This document shows, one piece after another, positions 36,799 to 48,372 of a stretch of DNA of 64,000 bases. Within the stretch, counting starts at the first letter, position 1, and each line of letters begins with the position of its first letter. This DNA comes from Limonium bicolor (lineage: Eukaryota; Streptophyta; Magnoliopsida; Caryophyllales; Plumbaginaceae). Where the stretch lies: assembly GCA_023374045.1 (NCBI GenBank), contig CM041777.1, positions 109,643,588 to 109,707,587 on the forward strand, read 5' to 3'. The notes beneath the pieces were generated by a model. It was not told the origin of the DNA. It was given only the letters and a program-made list of their open reading frames with translations, and searched no databases. The position numbers and the translations under genes were made by a program.

Positions 36799-38060
36799 CT
36801 TATCTTCGACTGGAGTCACCTTTCTACTTTGAGGTATCTGCTTCACAAATTTAATGCTTTATGTTTTTTTTTTAATTCAATTTGCATGTTCTTCTTGTGA
36901 GTATTTACTTGATCATACACCGGTGGATCAACTAATTGCATGTTTATATTTCCTTGTCTCCTCGTGATCCTATGTACACTTCATCCATGAGGGCTCTGTC
37001 CTACGTTTATATATTTCAAACTGCTCATATTTACGTGACTAAATATCCTTCTAGCTTTCGACTATATATTCTTTCTGTACCTGAATCTTCCGGTGTTGAA
37101 GGGTGTATTTGTTCTATTTTGTGATAATGTCTATCCCATACTCTGCCTTCCGCCCTTGGGACAAATGTTACCCTGTTATCTGCATACTTGCATAAATGTT
37201 ACGTTTTCTGTTTTCAACTATTTTTTTTCCTTGTACATGTGTTTGAAGTATTCTGTTGATAGAAAAATGTTCTTGCAAGCACTACTTATGTTCACGTGTT
37301 CACCACTTAGTGCGACCAAGAGGGACATCTTGTAACATTGAAGGGCATCTCTTAAATAGTAAGACACATTGATAGGAAGGTGTAGGTGTAAGTTCTGTCA
37401 TAGTAAATAGTTGGGCAATTCTGCAGTCATGATTCTGTAGTTGCGCAATTCTGCAGCCCCAATTTTTGGGCTGGGCTTTTGCTTTTCCTAGATGGAATAT
37501 GTTGTCCGGTTCTGTTTTGGATCTGATGTTATTGTATTGATACATCCATGGACCCTAGTGCGAGATGGGAAAGTTGTAACTCCTCTGCTTGAGGAGTGAA
37601 TGCATGTGGTGATATAAAGAGATGATGCATATGAGTTATTGATCTTAACCAAGTCCCGGGCAACCCTTTTAGCTTATAGTACAATATCTAGCTGTGTTTC
37701 CATGTCTTCGGAAACTAGTTTTACACTACAGTAAGGGCCCTTGTTCCGATTCTAATAGTCTTTAATCCTATAGGAATTGTGAACTATTTTATGATATCTA
37801 ATTATCTCGGGTTCATGACAGATAAAATATACTGGAATTCCAATAGTCTTTAATCCTATAGAATCTAGGTGATTATCATTTTTTGTTTTTTTTCATGTAT
37901 AGGCCAGCAAGTATACTGATCTTGGCAATCATGTATGCATTTATCCATTTTGCTATCTCCATTGGTTTGGTGTAATATTCAATGATATAAAATTCACCTA
38001 GATCTTGGAAAGATTATAGAAAGGAGAGAACTGAGTGGGTTGCAACTATCGAGGTTTGGA
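36799..38060 (+). other. 3' UTR and downstream flank of CFIm68-like gene, right arm
   Basis: Inverted match of 6645-7897, ending near 38060 where the inverted repeat stops. It holds a poly-T tract near 36867 and no recognisable exon. I cannot place the poly(A) site with confidence. Confidence 0.7.
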
Positions 38061-40106
38061 GCCGTAATGGGTTTAAGATTTGTGAGTATGATGAACGATA
38101 TTATGTTAGTAGACTTGGAAATGTTTGTTACTGAAACATGGTTTTCATTGAGTGATTAATCTGCTTATAAATTTGTCAATGTCTTTTTCTTATAGGTTAA
38201 TTCACGAAAGTATTGCTCTTTGCAGTTTTTTATGCATCGACCACTAACCTTTATGATTTGTGGTACAATTTCTTTGTTCTCTTAATGACCTTTTAGGTGT
38301 GCTTGGATGCTAAAGCTCTTATGAAAATGGGGAAGTGACCTTATGTGAGATCCTTATCTGCTTCGGAGGATGAGGCTGATTGCATGGTGGTTCTGTTTTT
38401 TTCAAGACTCTTTGATCTGGATTTGGTCTTCTTTTTTACCTCTTTAGTTTGTAGTTGCTTTCGACTTCTCTTATTCTCCAGTATTATTAATATTTGTAAC
38501 TACAGCAAATGTTGTTGACTGTTGGAATATGTGGATTTGGTGAGACTTCGAGTGTGCGATCTGATGATGGTGGCATGTGCCTCTGGAATTTGATGTTTCT
38601 GTTATGCTGTAATAGGATGTAGCAGTCAGGATGGTTCGTTTCGTTGTGGCCCTTTTTTCCATGTTGGATTTTGTTGTAATTTTTCTTCCTTTGGCGCCCG
38701 TTCTGTTGTTGTTGCTGCTGATTTTTTTTTTATGTAACACCTTACCCCCCATTTAGTCCCATATAGATCCTGTGTAGATAAAATTTTGTAGAGAACCTGT
38801 AGCCATTCAATATGTACATACAATTCTTTTTGACATGAAGAACTTTGAAGTTCTGATAGCCATTGATCTCCGTCTGCATGTTTTTTTCCCCTTTAGCTTG
38901 TTCTTATATCTAGCTATTTACTTGGAAGTATGGAGTAGCGTTCTTCCGAAGTGGAGGTGGATGATGATTCTTGCAGGCAACTTCAGGGAGGAGTTGGTAT
39001 GGTCCGGGTGAACAGACTTCTTGAAACACCCGAGTAACCTTTTGCCTTTCTTAGCAACATAGTCGCCTTTTCTTTTTCCTGGGGTTAGCCAAGCGTTGGT
39101 ATGGTCTGGTCAAACGGCCTTCCCTCATGCCTTGCTAGGACATAGGGCAAAAAAGCCTCTTACTTGTGTTTACACCAGGAGTTTTAGAGTGCGGGTTCCT
39201 GATTCCAGGACTTTAGATAACCAGACACTTCCTGTTATGCTTCACTCTCTACTTTGCTTTTGTTTGTACACGTAGAAGTAAGATTTTTGTTCAAGTTGGA
39301 CTACATGTGTTGCTAAGTTAGCGCCTCTAATAAAGGTTCTATTAACATGATGTGTGGTGGCAATGATAGAGTAGGTTGTTACAACAATATTGAGAGTTTT
39401 TCTACTGTTTATGTTTTGACCTGATTGTTAAGTACATATTATTGCTGTTTTTAACTTTCTCATTACCAACATTTTAGTACGCATTTTGTTTTAAGAAAGA
39501 AAAACTTACTATTGAGAGTGCAATAATTCAATATCGGTAATTAATAACATCATGCATCTAGCTGACGTTGGGTTTTTCTCCCAAATTAGACGACTTACCA
39601 GCATGTTCATTGTTTTTTCCCTTGTAGAGGGGGCAACAACTTTGACCGTTCTTTGTCTTTAGCCTCCCTATGCATTTACTGGGGTTTCTGTTGTAGGTGT
39701 TAGTTTTCTTCAACAAAATTAGCAATTTCATAATCTTATTCTAAATGTTCTACGGATTAGATAGTATTATCTTTTTGTTTTCGTTCCCCCTTATCTGTCT
39801 TTTTTCTTGTTAATGCCTCCTATGATCAACATCTTTTTCAACCTACCTTGATTGGTAAAAAAAGCATCTTTTGAATCTACCTTCATTCGTAAAGAAAACA
39901 CACATCTTTTCAACCTACCTTCATTGATAAAAAAAACATCTTTTTCAACCTTCAACTTCATCCTTTATCCATAAGGCCTTTGTTTTTGTCTTAGGTGGGG
40001 ATAATAGAGGTCCGTTGTTCACCCAACAATCAGACCCCGTCACCTGAAATAATTTCACCTATCACCTGTTTGATCACTTTTTACCCGTTTATGTGGGTTT
40101 ATCCGT
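38061..40106. other. single-copy intergenic sequence
   Basis: No gene was recognised. It has T-rich stretches and two diverged direct repeats of ggtatggtc(c/t)gg(g/t)...gaac(a/g)g(a/c)cttc near 38996 and 39098. This is the first sequence outside the inverted duplication on the right. Confidence 0.6.
39827..39960. repeat. three tandem repeats of about 40 bp
   Basis: The unit (catcttttcaacctaccttcattgataaaaaa-like) occurs three times with small changes. Confidence 0.75.
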
Positions 40107-40376
40107 CACTAATAAAAATGGTTTTCAATGTCCGTATTTTGACGGTTGTAAAACTACTGCTGCAATAGATCACTTTCTAAAACCGTCGGTGACCTATTTC
40201 GATGGTTCCTAACTAGAAACCGCCGAAATAGGTCATCGAGAATTATTAAATAAATAGAAAGGGTCCGTTTCAGCAGTTCTTAGCTAGCAACCACCGAAAT
40301 AGGTAATTAATCTGTATTTTTTTAATTCCAGGTAATTAATCTGTATTTTTTTTAATTCCAGTACTTATTCGGTGGT
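40107..40376 (+). mobile_element. probable CACTA element 5' end with subterminal hairpins
   Basis: It begins CACTAATAAAAATGGTTTTC, the form of a plant CACTA terminus, followed by cggttgtaaaac/aaccgtcgg repeats. A near-perfect 44-bp inverted repeat lies at 40191-40234 (gacctatttcg..ggtt / aaaccgccgaaataggtc). Further copies of (g/a)ccgaaataggt occur at about 40290 and, beyond the next insertion, at about 42715 and 42754-42797. CACTA elements typically carry such subterminal repeats, bound by their transposase. The matching 3' end was not found in the window. Confidence 0.6.
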
Positions 40377-40771
40377 TTCTAGCTACACATGATCGATGAT
40401 GTGGGCCAACCCGCGTGCAAGTTAGTGCAATCCTGTCCATTTGGCAGTCCAGTCAGTTACTGACTAGATTATTCTACTGACTGGAGTGCATTTTTACTAT
40501 ATTAACTTCAATCGGTTGTAACTTTTATAATATGTCCAAATGAAAAAAAAAATATTTATACTATTGTTCATCCAAATTCTAGCTCTTCAGAGCAAGACCA
40601 GACATGGATATGTTTTGACAACTTTAAAATTTTATTTATATTTACATGTATATATGTAGATATCAATCATACTTGATTCACCATATACAATTTAAAATAC
40701 ACCATACACTAATAAATCACTACAAAATAATAATGATTCATTATTTGTTTTAAAATTGGTATGTCAAGAAG

Positions 40772-41352
40772 TAAACCTGTCAAAATTTGACTTCCCGAAA
40801 ACTCGTCCGTTTTATCTGAACCCAAAGCCCTACCGAAACCTGAAAATATTTAAATATAATAAACCTGAAACCTGATTGGGTAAACCCAAAATGATCCGAA
40901 CCCAAAATGACCCAAAAAATTTATAACCTGAAACTGACCCGAACCCGAAATGACTCAAAATAATAGTAACAATATAAATTATCTAAACTCGAATGATATG
41001 AAATAATAATGACCATAAATTGTCCCAAACCTGAATGACCTAAATAAATATGACAAAAAAACTTGATTCAACCTTGGTATATCCGAATGAAATTTAGAAT
41101 AGACATTGTATTGACTTTCTCTAGTTTAATGTAGTATAATCTTATAGAAATTAAGTATATATTTTAATAAATTTTTCAAAAAATATTAACCATTACCCAA
41201 AATAACCAAAACCTGATTTTATCTGACACTATTACAACTCGAGTCCGATTTGACCCGAACCCAAATGACCCAAACCCGAAATGACCTGAACGGATAATGA
41301 CCCAAAAAGATATGACCCAAAACCCAAACAGATAACTCGTTTGACAGCTCTA
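40772..41352. mobile_element. hAT-type MITE with 8-bp target duplication
   Basis: The termini are taaacctgtcaaa at the left and, inverted, tagagctgtcaaa at the right. Both are flanked by tcaagaag (40764-40771 and 41353-41360). An 8-bp duplication and TAGRGCTGTCAAA-like ends fit the hAT superfamily. The interior is built from short gacccgaacccaaaatgaccc-type repeats with no coding capacity. Confidence 0.85.
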
Positions 41353-41388
41353 TCAAGAAGATATGATCAACCAGATGACTTAAAATGC

Positions 41389-41467
<79 letters not shown>
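41389..41467. repeat. (ATA)n microsatellite
   Basis: About 26 units of ata/ataa, broken once by an extra a. The open frames on both strands here (poly-Ile/Asn and poly-Tyr/Leu) are products of the repeat. Confidence 0.95.
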
Positions 41468-41468
<1 letters not shown>

Positions 41469-41499
41469 ACCACAAAACAATAATAATATATTACAAAAC

Positions 41500-42444
41500 C
41501 ATAATGATTTTATCGGTTCGAAGACTTATTAGTTAATAAATCATAATATCAATTTTAATGAATCATAATATCAAAATTAATAAATCATATCTTTATTTTA
41601 GTGTATCATCGCAAAACATATAAAAATACATATTTTTACGCAATAATACAATACAAAACAATATTTGGTATGTATGAAAAATACACGATTCACTATATAA
41701 GGTTTAAAATACACCATACAACAATAACAATACGCTACAAAACAAAAATGATTTTATACACAATACAACAATAACAATACACTACAAAACAAAAATGATT
41801 TTTATCAGTTCAGAAGTTTGTTATATAATCACCACTTATTAATTAATGAATCATAATATCAATTTTAATGAATCATAATATCAAAACTAATGAATCATAT
41901 TATGATTTTAGTGTATCATCGTAATCATGTAAAAATAAAATTTAAACAATAATACAACACAAAACAATATTTGGTACGTAAGAAAAATACATGATTTTCA
42001 TCATATAAGGTTTAAAATACACCATACAACAATAATAATACAGTACAAAACAATAATAATTTTATTGGTTCCAAAGTTTGTTATCTAATTCCTCACTTAT
42101 TAGTTAATTAATTATAATATCAATTTTAATGAATCATAATATCAAATTTAATGAATCATAACATCATTTTAGTGTATCATCAGTAATATAAAAATAACAA
42201 TTTTAAACAATAATACAAACACAAAACAATATATAGTACGTAAGAAAAATACATGATTCACCATATAAGGTTAAAATACATCACACAACAATAATAATAC
42301 ACTATAAACCAATAATAATTTTGGACCGGTTTCGAAGTTTGTTATCTAATTCACCACTTATTAGTTAATGCATCATAATATCAATTTTAGTGAATCATAA
42401 TATCAAAATTAATGAATTATATTGATTTAGTGTATCATCGTATA
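41500..42444. repeat. tandem repeats of about 270-300 bp inside the foldback element
   Basis: Repeated blocks contain aaaaatacatgattcaccatataaggtttaaaatacac, then acaaaacaataataattttat.ggtt.gaagtttgttatctaat, then tgaatcataatatcaattttaatg and tagtgtatcatcgta. Copies begin near 41680, 41985 and 42245, with a partial one near 40670 and an incomplete one from about 41500. Confidence 0.8.
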
Positions 42445-42710
42445 CATGTAAAAATAAATTTTTTTCCAAAGTTGTCAAAGCATATCCATGTCTGGTCTTG
42501 TTTTGAAGAGCTTGAATTTAGGTGAACAATGATATATTTTTTTTTTCATTTTGGACTCATATATTAACGTTACAACCATTTAAAGTTACAGTAAAAAGGC
42601 AGCCCAGTCAGCAAAATAGTCCAGTTAGTAGCTGACTGGGACTGCCAAATCAGCCTGTCGTGTGTATCTGTACGTGGCCGTCCTATAGGATAGAAATTGC
42701 GTTCTAGCTA

Positions 42711-44084
42711 AGAACCGCCGAAATAGGTCCTTTCTATTTTTTTAAAATGCGAGGACCTATTTCGGCGGTTCTTAGCTATGAACCACCGAAATAGGTTAAC
42801 CGCATTCTCACCGAAACACTTCTCTTCCCTTCTTTCTTGCGAACGTCTGTGATTCTGTTACAAACGACCACCACCGTCACCTTCTCCATTGTCGTCACCT
42901 TCCTTCGTCACCACCACCGCCTCGTCTCTGCCATCGTCGCCCACCGAAGCCGGCCACATTCCCACCATGCCAGATCGAACAGCCAACAACATTAGACAAT
43001 AGAAGCTGTGAGAGGTGAGTTCGAATTTAGGTTTAAAATGTTGTATTTGTTGTGATAATTGTTGAGATTGTAATGTGACAGTGGATGATTAAATTAGTAG
43101 AGTGTGTAAATGTGTGTATATATGTACTATTAAATCAATAGAATTATATGTGCACAAAAGGTGCTTGATAAATTGTTTGAGTGAAAAAAATGGGGTTTTT
43201 TGCTCATTTTGTATGTTTGTGCCTTTGTAGAGAGAAATCACTAAACTGCTGCACCAGATTGAAGTTGTATAGGGCTGAAAACACTTCAATTGGGAACCAG
43301 TAATATACCTCAACTTATGTCTTCATTTTTTTCACTCACTATAATTTTTGCAATCCTAAATACGAACAAGGAACATACACAGATTGCTGAGTTTCTTTTC
43401 ATTCTCTATTTGTGTTTGTGCCTCTATAGAGATGTACTTAAGGAAACCGCTCAACAATTGCAGGGTAGATTGAAGGCGGAGAGGAAAAACAATTCATTTA
43501 GGAACCGGTAATATAATTAACTTATCTTCTTCTCTTTTATGATTGACTTTGTATTTGATTACCGTAAATTGTTGAAATTTGGTTTGATGAATAATTTGGT
43601 TATAGTTTGATTTGTGTTGAAAATTTGTGTCATTGAATGATATTGGTGAATGCTTATTAACAAGTTGGGATGGGTAAAATTATGCAAAGGTCATGCTGTT
43701 TTTTTTTAAATGTCTTAGTAATTAATATTGTTGTGTCTGTGTATACATATAACAATAACTGAAATTTTTCTTTCTCAGGTCTCACTACATTTAAGCTTGC
43801 GAACCACCTCTCTTGTTTCTTGCCTTCTTCCATAACCATTCCAGTTTCCTTATCTGTCTACAAATCCTATAAACAAGTAAGTAATTGAACCTTAGTTTCT
43901 GTTTAATAAATGCAATGATTTGTTGAAATATAAATGCTAGTATATAATTTTGGTTGGAACTTTAGAGTTAGACTAGCTTATTTGATACTCATCTAGTCAC
44001 GCTTCATTAGAATATAAACACGTAGAAACAAATGCAATCCATGGTACAAAAATGTTTTAGTTTTAGGTACGATAATAATCATAC
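42711..44084 (+). other. CACTA subterminal and leader region; no gene recognised
   Basis: It starts with two more ccgaaatagg hairpin repeats (to about 42798). A CT- and ACC-rich stretch follows (42815-42960: cttctcttcccttctttc; ccaccaccgtcaccttctcc), then AT-rich sequence. It could be the 5' leader with introns of the CACTA transposase gene whose N-terminus appears at 48061, after removal of the intervening solo LTR. That link is inferred from position only. Confidence 0.4.
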
Positions 44085-44089
44085 CGTTT

Positions 44090-47000
44090 TGAAATACCCC
44101 AAACCTTTATATGTTTTTTAAATACTAAAATAAGGTATAATAAGGCTAAAAAGTGCCTTAGAAACATTAGTGAACAATTTAAACCATATTAAACACAATT
44201 AAATACCTTAAAGTCAATATGGGCGAAAATGTGCTCTAAGCTTGGGATAAGTTGGTTAAGACCTAATAAGTTTACCAAGACCTTATTTACATGCTAAGGA
44301 ACATATTAAACCAATTACTAATGAAAACCAAGCTTGGAAACAAGTTAAAACACAAAATGTGCTTTAAGGAGTCTTAAAGCACATTTTTGAAAAATTGTCT
44401 TGTAAATGGGTTTTGAATGGCTAAATGTCCATCATTACTCTTTAATTAACATGTGTACTACTTAGTATCACATTAGGAAGTCTAAATCAATGGGAAATCA
44501 AAAATTTCACAATTATGTGCCTTGTTTAGTGAATAGTAACCAAATTGTGCTAGTTTATAACATAAGTCAATATAAGTGAATTAATTGGTCAACTAAGACC
44601 AAAATACCCCTAAGTACTTATTGGGGGCCGGTTTTTGTAAGGATGAGTCATCCCCCTTGTTAGTTTAATAAGAAAGAAAAATTTTATAAAGTAAGTCACT
44701 ATTTACTTTTCACTTAAATATCTTAAAACTAGCTAGTTATCTTCATTCTCTTCATTCTCTTTGCATTCCCACCGTCTCAAACCCTTCTTCTTCCTTTCTC
44801 CATTGGATTGCTACAGCTCACACACCATTCTCCATCTTTGAACTCTTGTAATTCCTAGCTCCATTTGCCAAATCAAATTCTAAGACCACCATTCTTCTAG
44901 TCTCACCAAGCTCTTCAACCTTGTCTTCTCAAAACTCCAAAACAACCATTTCGGTGCCAAGGAGAACTTCCATGGGAGGAGCTTGAGCTTACATTTTTAT
45001 GCCTTGTTGATCACCTTTGCTTCAATGTAAGGAAAAACCAAAGAAAGAAAACTCCATTTCCCTCTTGTTTTAATGTTGACCGAAAATCACCATTGATGGT
45101 GTCTTTATCTAGCTTTGTTGTAGCTTCATTTTAATCTTCCAAGGGCTTGGTGGAGTCTTCTCTTGCTACTTTATTCAAACTCTCTTCCATTACCAAGGTA
45201 AAACAATCATCTTAATGTTTTAAGACAATATGTAAATTAGGGTTTATAAATGAGCTTAAGCATGAAGCTTGAATGCTCATTGTCTTGCTTGTATATTGAT
45301 TAGAAGGTGACAAGAAATCAAAGCCTTGCCGATTCCTAATCAAGCAAGAGCAAGGAAAAACAAGTGAGGAAGTTATGAAGGAAAAGAGGTAAATGAGCTA
45401 TCTCAATGTATTTTAAATGCCTTAGGGAAATGAGATTGATTGCTTATTAAAACTACCTAAGGAGCCAATGACAATGAGCTAGAAAACTATCCTCAAGGAG
45501 ATTATTAAAGGACATATATGATTTTGAGTGTATTTGCAGGTAAAGGCAATATATATACATGTGGGGATTCAGTGTTTAAGGTTTATGCAATTTAAGGGCC
45601 TAGGAGCCATGCTATTTAAGGGCCTAAGTGCCAAGCAATTTAAATTATGCACTATATTGTGATGTAGTGTAATTGGGTGAAGTTTTGTGTATAAGAATGT
45701 TCTTGGTGGATTTAAGTGTTCTTGGATGTTCAATGGTGAAAACTATGTGTTTTGGTGTAACAAGATGTTAGTAGAACCCATGTCAAAAATTAGGTAATGT
45801 GTAGGAAGTTCTAAGTCTTTTAAATGAGCTTTGGTAAACATGAGGAAATAAGATGTTGTAAGGAAGATGTGTAAACTTGTGGAGAAAATTCTAGAGATGG
45901 CATAAAGGAGTTTTGGTTAGTGAGAAAAGATGCTTGGGAGATGATGTTATGGTGATGAGGAAACATTTTGGGATAGTTGCTATCATAGGTAAGAAACACC
46001 ACTTAGAAGTCTAAGGAAAGACATTATAGTGTAAGAGGTTTTGTAAGAAAAAGAGTAAGTGTTTAAGGAGTTAGAAAATGTGTTTGGTGGTTGTTGTATA
46101 AAGGTTTAAGTGTGCCAAATGGTGTTGAAACATGTTAGTAGGGTTGAGGAAAAGTTTGGAGAAGATTTGACAAGTTTTAGATAAGTTCTGTGGCTGACCG
46201 ACCCAGGGGACCGACCCTGGCTGGGTCGGTCGATCTCTGTTAAACCAGCTGGATGAGTTTCTGGAATCGACCGACCCAAGGGGTTAGGTCGGTCGGGCTA
46301 AAAACGAAGAACAAATAAGTTTCTGGAAAGGACCGACGACCCAGAGGGCTTGGGTTGGTCGGAATGATGTTGAGTCGGTCGGGTAGATTTAAAAGACGGA
46401 AAAAATTTCTGGAAGGGACCGACCTAGTGGACTTGGGTCGGACGTGGGTCGGTCGAAGTGGAATTTTGAAACCCGAGAATTACTGGAGCGGACCGACCCA
46501 AGGGGTTGGGTCAGTCGGTGGGTCGGTCTGACCAAAACCTATAAAAAAAACAAACTAAATGTGGTTTTAGTAGTTAACCCTAGGGGGTATAATGAGGGTA
46601 ATCAAGGGTAAGCTTAAGCATTAAAACATGTCATATAATCATGTAAAATACTTAGTAGTTCGGGAGTTAAATAAGTTAATTAACCGACGTTACTAAATGT
46701 GTATAGGAGTTGCCTACGGAGGAAAACAAAAGCAGCAAGGACCAAGGTATGGTTCTTGCAGTCTGTTGCCTACCGGTTTACCGGCTTATGTGTTGTTTGT
46801 TATTCAGTGTGTTTACGATTTTATAAGATTAACCATGAAATGAGTTTACCGTCGTTGTGATGTTGTGGCCTGTGCGTACCAATACCGGTAAACTCGAAAT
46901 GCATACTAATTGCTAGCTAACCAGTGTTAGGGTAACGCACAAGAACGGTATACGGTTATAACGTTCTAACCACGACTATGTGATGGATTGTGGTTGGTTT

Positions 47001-48042
47001 GCATTAACGACTTATATCTCATTCCCCTTATGTGTCTAACTAGACCTATATTCCTACTGTGAATTGTTGAGTCAAGCCCCGACAATGGGACTTCTAACAA
47101 GTGTACTGGGGGGGGGGGGAGGAATCCAGTTGTCCGGTCGCGCGTGTATGTATAAGAGTAGATATCTGCATCAGATTCGACTCTTTTAATGTTAAGGTTG
47201 TTCTCCTGTTTGGCGTTCGATCTCCCGCTAGCTTCATCCAAAGCTTACCTATTCTGACTGATGATCGGTCCAGGGGGAAATATGTGTGGTTGTGGTGTGT
47301 TCGGATCACTATATTCGATCCATCTTTGAGTTAAGTTACTCGTTCGACTAACAGAACGGTAACGAGTTTGTGTAACGAGCTTAACATGAGGGTGGTGGAA
47401 TCATTCTCTAGGCTTTTAATGTTGACTAACCATCTTGGTTTGTTTTCTAAGTGAAATGTTCTCACTATGTGTGTGTTGTTGTGCTATGCAATATTCTTGC
47501 TATGCCATATATGTGTTGTATGTTAAAAATCAATGCCATGTTATCATGGCAAAATAGTTGCGCGTATCCCGGTAGCCGATGGGCTGCGCGTTAACCATAC
47601 CAGTCAAGGGTTGCTGACCCCCTTTGGGGCTCCATATTTATTTGCAGGATGTTGATCGAAGAAGCGGAGTGGCTGTAGATCTTAGGTCATGAAATACTTT
47701 TGGTACATTTTGGATATTGGGTCCGGGATGCGCCTGTGCTCCCGTGGCGTCATTTTTTGGTTCTGATGTTGTTACAGTGGCGGTATATTGACAGTGGCAG
47801 TTTACAGTGGCAGTTTATGGTGAAGTTTGTAATTAAATACTCGGTATTGTATATTATGTATTTATGGTTTTAGTCCTATGCTCAAGAGTCTGATCATCAG
47901 ACCGGTACAAAATGTATGTATTCTGCCTTGTTAGCCATGTGGGTGGCTAACGGCGTGTAACACCAAACCGTTTAGTTATTGTTTTAGTTGTTATTTCCGC
48001 TGCGATTTCGGTTATTATTAAGTGCGTAGTAGGGGTGTTACA
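44090..48042 (+). mobile_element. solo LTR E3 (long-LTR family)
   Basis: It starts TGAAATACCCC and ends GGGGTGTTACA, is 3,953 bp long, and is flanked by a perfect CGTTT duplication (44085-44089 and 48043-48047). The first ~400 bp align with the middle-arm E1 copy from 11964 (aaggctaaaa..tgcctta; gtgctctaag; gtgtactacttagtatcacattag). No internal gag or pol. At about 44730-45000 there is a CT-rich leader-like region with AG|GTAAAA donor-like sites near 45197 and 45539. A GC-rich hairpin array lies at 46195-46535. The exact target duplication proves a clean solo LTR. Confidence 0.9.
46195..46535. repeat. array of GC-rich hairpin repeats in solo LTR E3
   Basis: Five units, each with gaccgaccca-like left arm and tgggtcggtc-like right arm, four of them introduced by (t/a)(c/t)tctgga or ttactgga. 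Units lie at about 46195-46233, 46267-46295, 46337-46383, 46420-46456 and 46491-46531. Several have a doubled right arm (gggtcagtcggtgggtcggtc). The surrounding LTR is AT-rich. Confidence 0.85.
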
Positions 48043-48060
48043 CGTTTCGTGTTTCACATA

Positions 48061-48367
48061 TAGTATGGAGTGTGACTGGATGTACAGTGATCAAGGGGAT
48101 CACTTTGACAAGATGCTGAAAGAGTTTTGCAAAGCGGCAGTACAGCACAAGGACATGACAAAGGTGGTGAAAATACCATGTCCTTGTGTTGACTGCGGTG
48201 TCATAAGGAAAATTTTCATGCAACGAGGAAATTGACTTCCATCTAATGACCCGCGGTCATGCCACTATAGATGATGGACTTTTCATGGAGAAAATGTTGA
48301 AGATAATGGCATGTCCTCGTACAGTCATGATTGGAAGAGGACGAGAACTAACCACAGATTTGATTGT
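48061..48367 (+). pseudogene. CACTA transposase N-terminal fragment (transposase-associated domain)
   Basis: The start MECDWMYSDQGDHF leads into a 65-residue frame with KEFCKAAVQHKD and then IPCPCVDCG, the WMY...CPC..C pattern of the domain found at the N-terminus of plant CACTA (TNP2-type) transposase proteins. A stop follows at about 48233. In other frames just downstream HLMTRGH and WTFHGENVEDNG continue the family's HL...G.....W..HGE pattern, so frameshifts broke it. It is then cut by the LTR fragment at 48373. The solo LTR E3 ends 18 bp before the start codon, inside what was the leader. Confidence 0.75.
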
Positions 48368-48372
48368 CAACA

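Larger units (their letters stand above)
40386..42701. mobile_element. foldback / MULE-like element with ~210-bp terminal inverted repeats
   Basis: Left arm about 40437-40650 and right arm about 42445-42653 are inverted copies (tttggcagtcc.agtcag..actg; gagcaagaccagacatggatatg.tttgacaactt). The insertion splits one hairpin repeat of the CACTA end: ggtggtttctagcta on the left, ttctagctaagaaccgcc on the right. This leaves ttctagcta at 40377-40385 and 42702-42710, a possible 9-bp target duplication as made by Mutator-like elements. The outermost bases of the two arms match poorly, so the exact ends are uncertain. There is no transposase inside; the interior is tandem repeats plus a nested MITE. 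Confidence 0.65.

Noticed and set aside
41219..41532. Frames with poly-Tyr/poly-Leu and poly-Ile/poly-Asn on both strands
   Set aside because: These are translations of the (ATA)n microsatellite, which stays open in most frames.
43290..43511. A 73-residue frame in the CACTA leader region
   Set aside because: No domain, no codon-use signal, and flanked by AT-rich sequence. Not supported as a gene.
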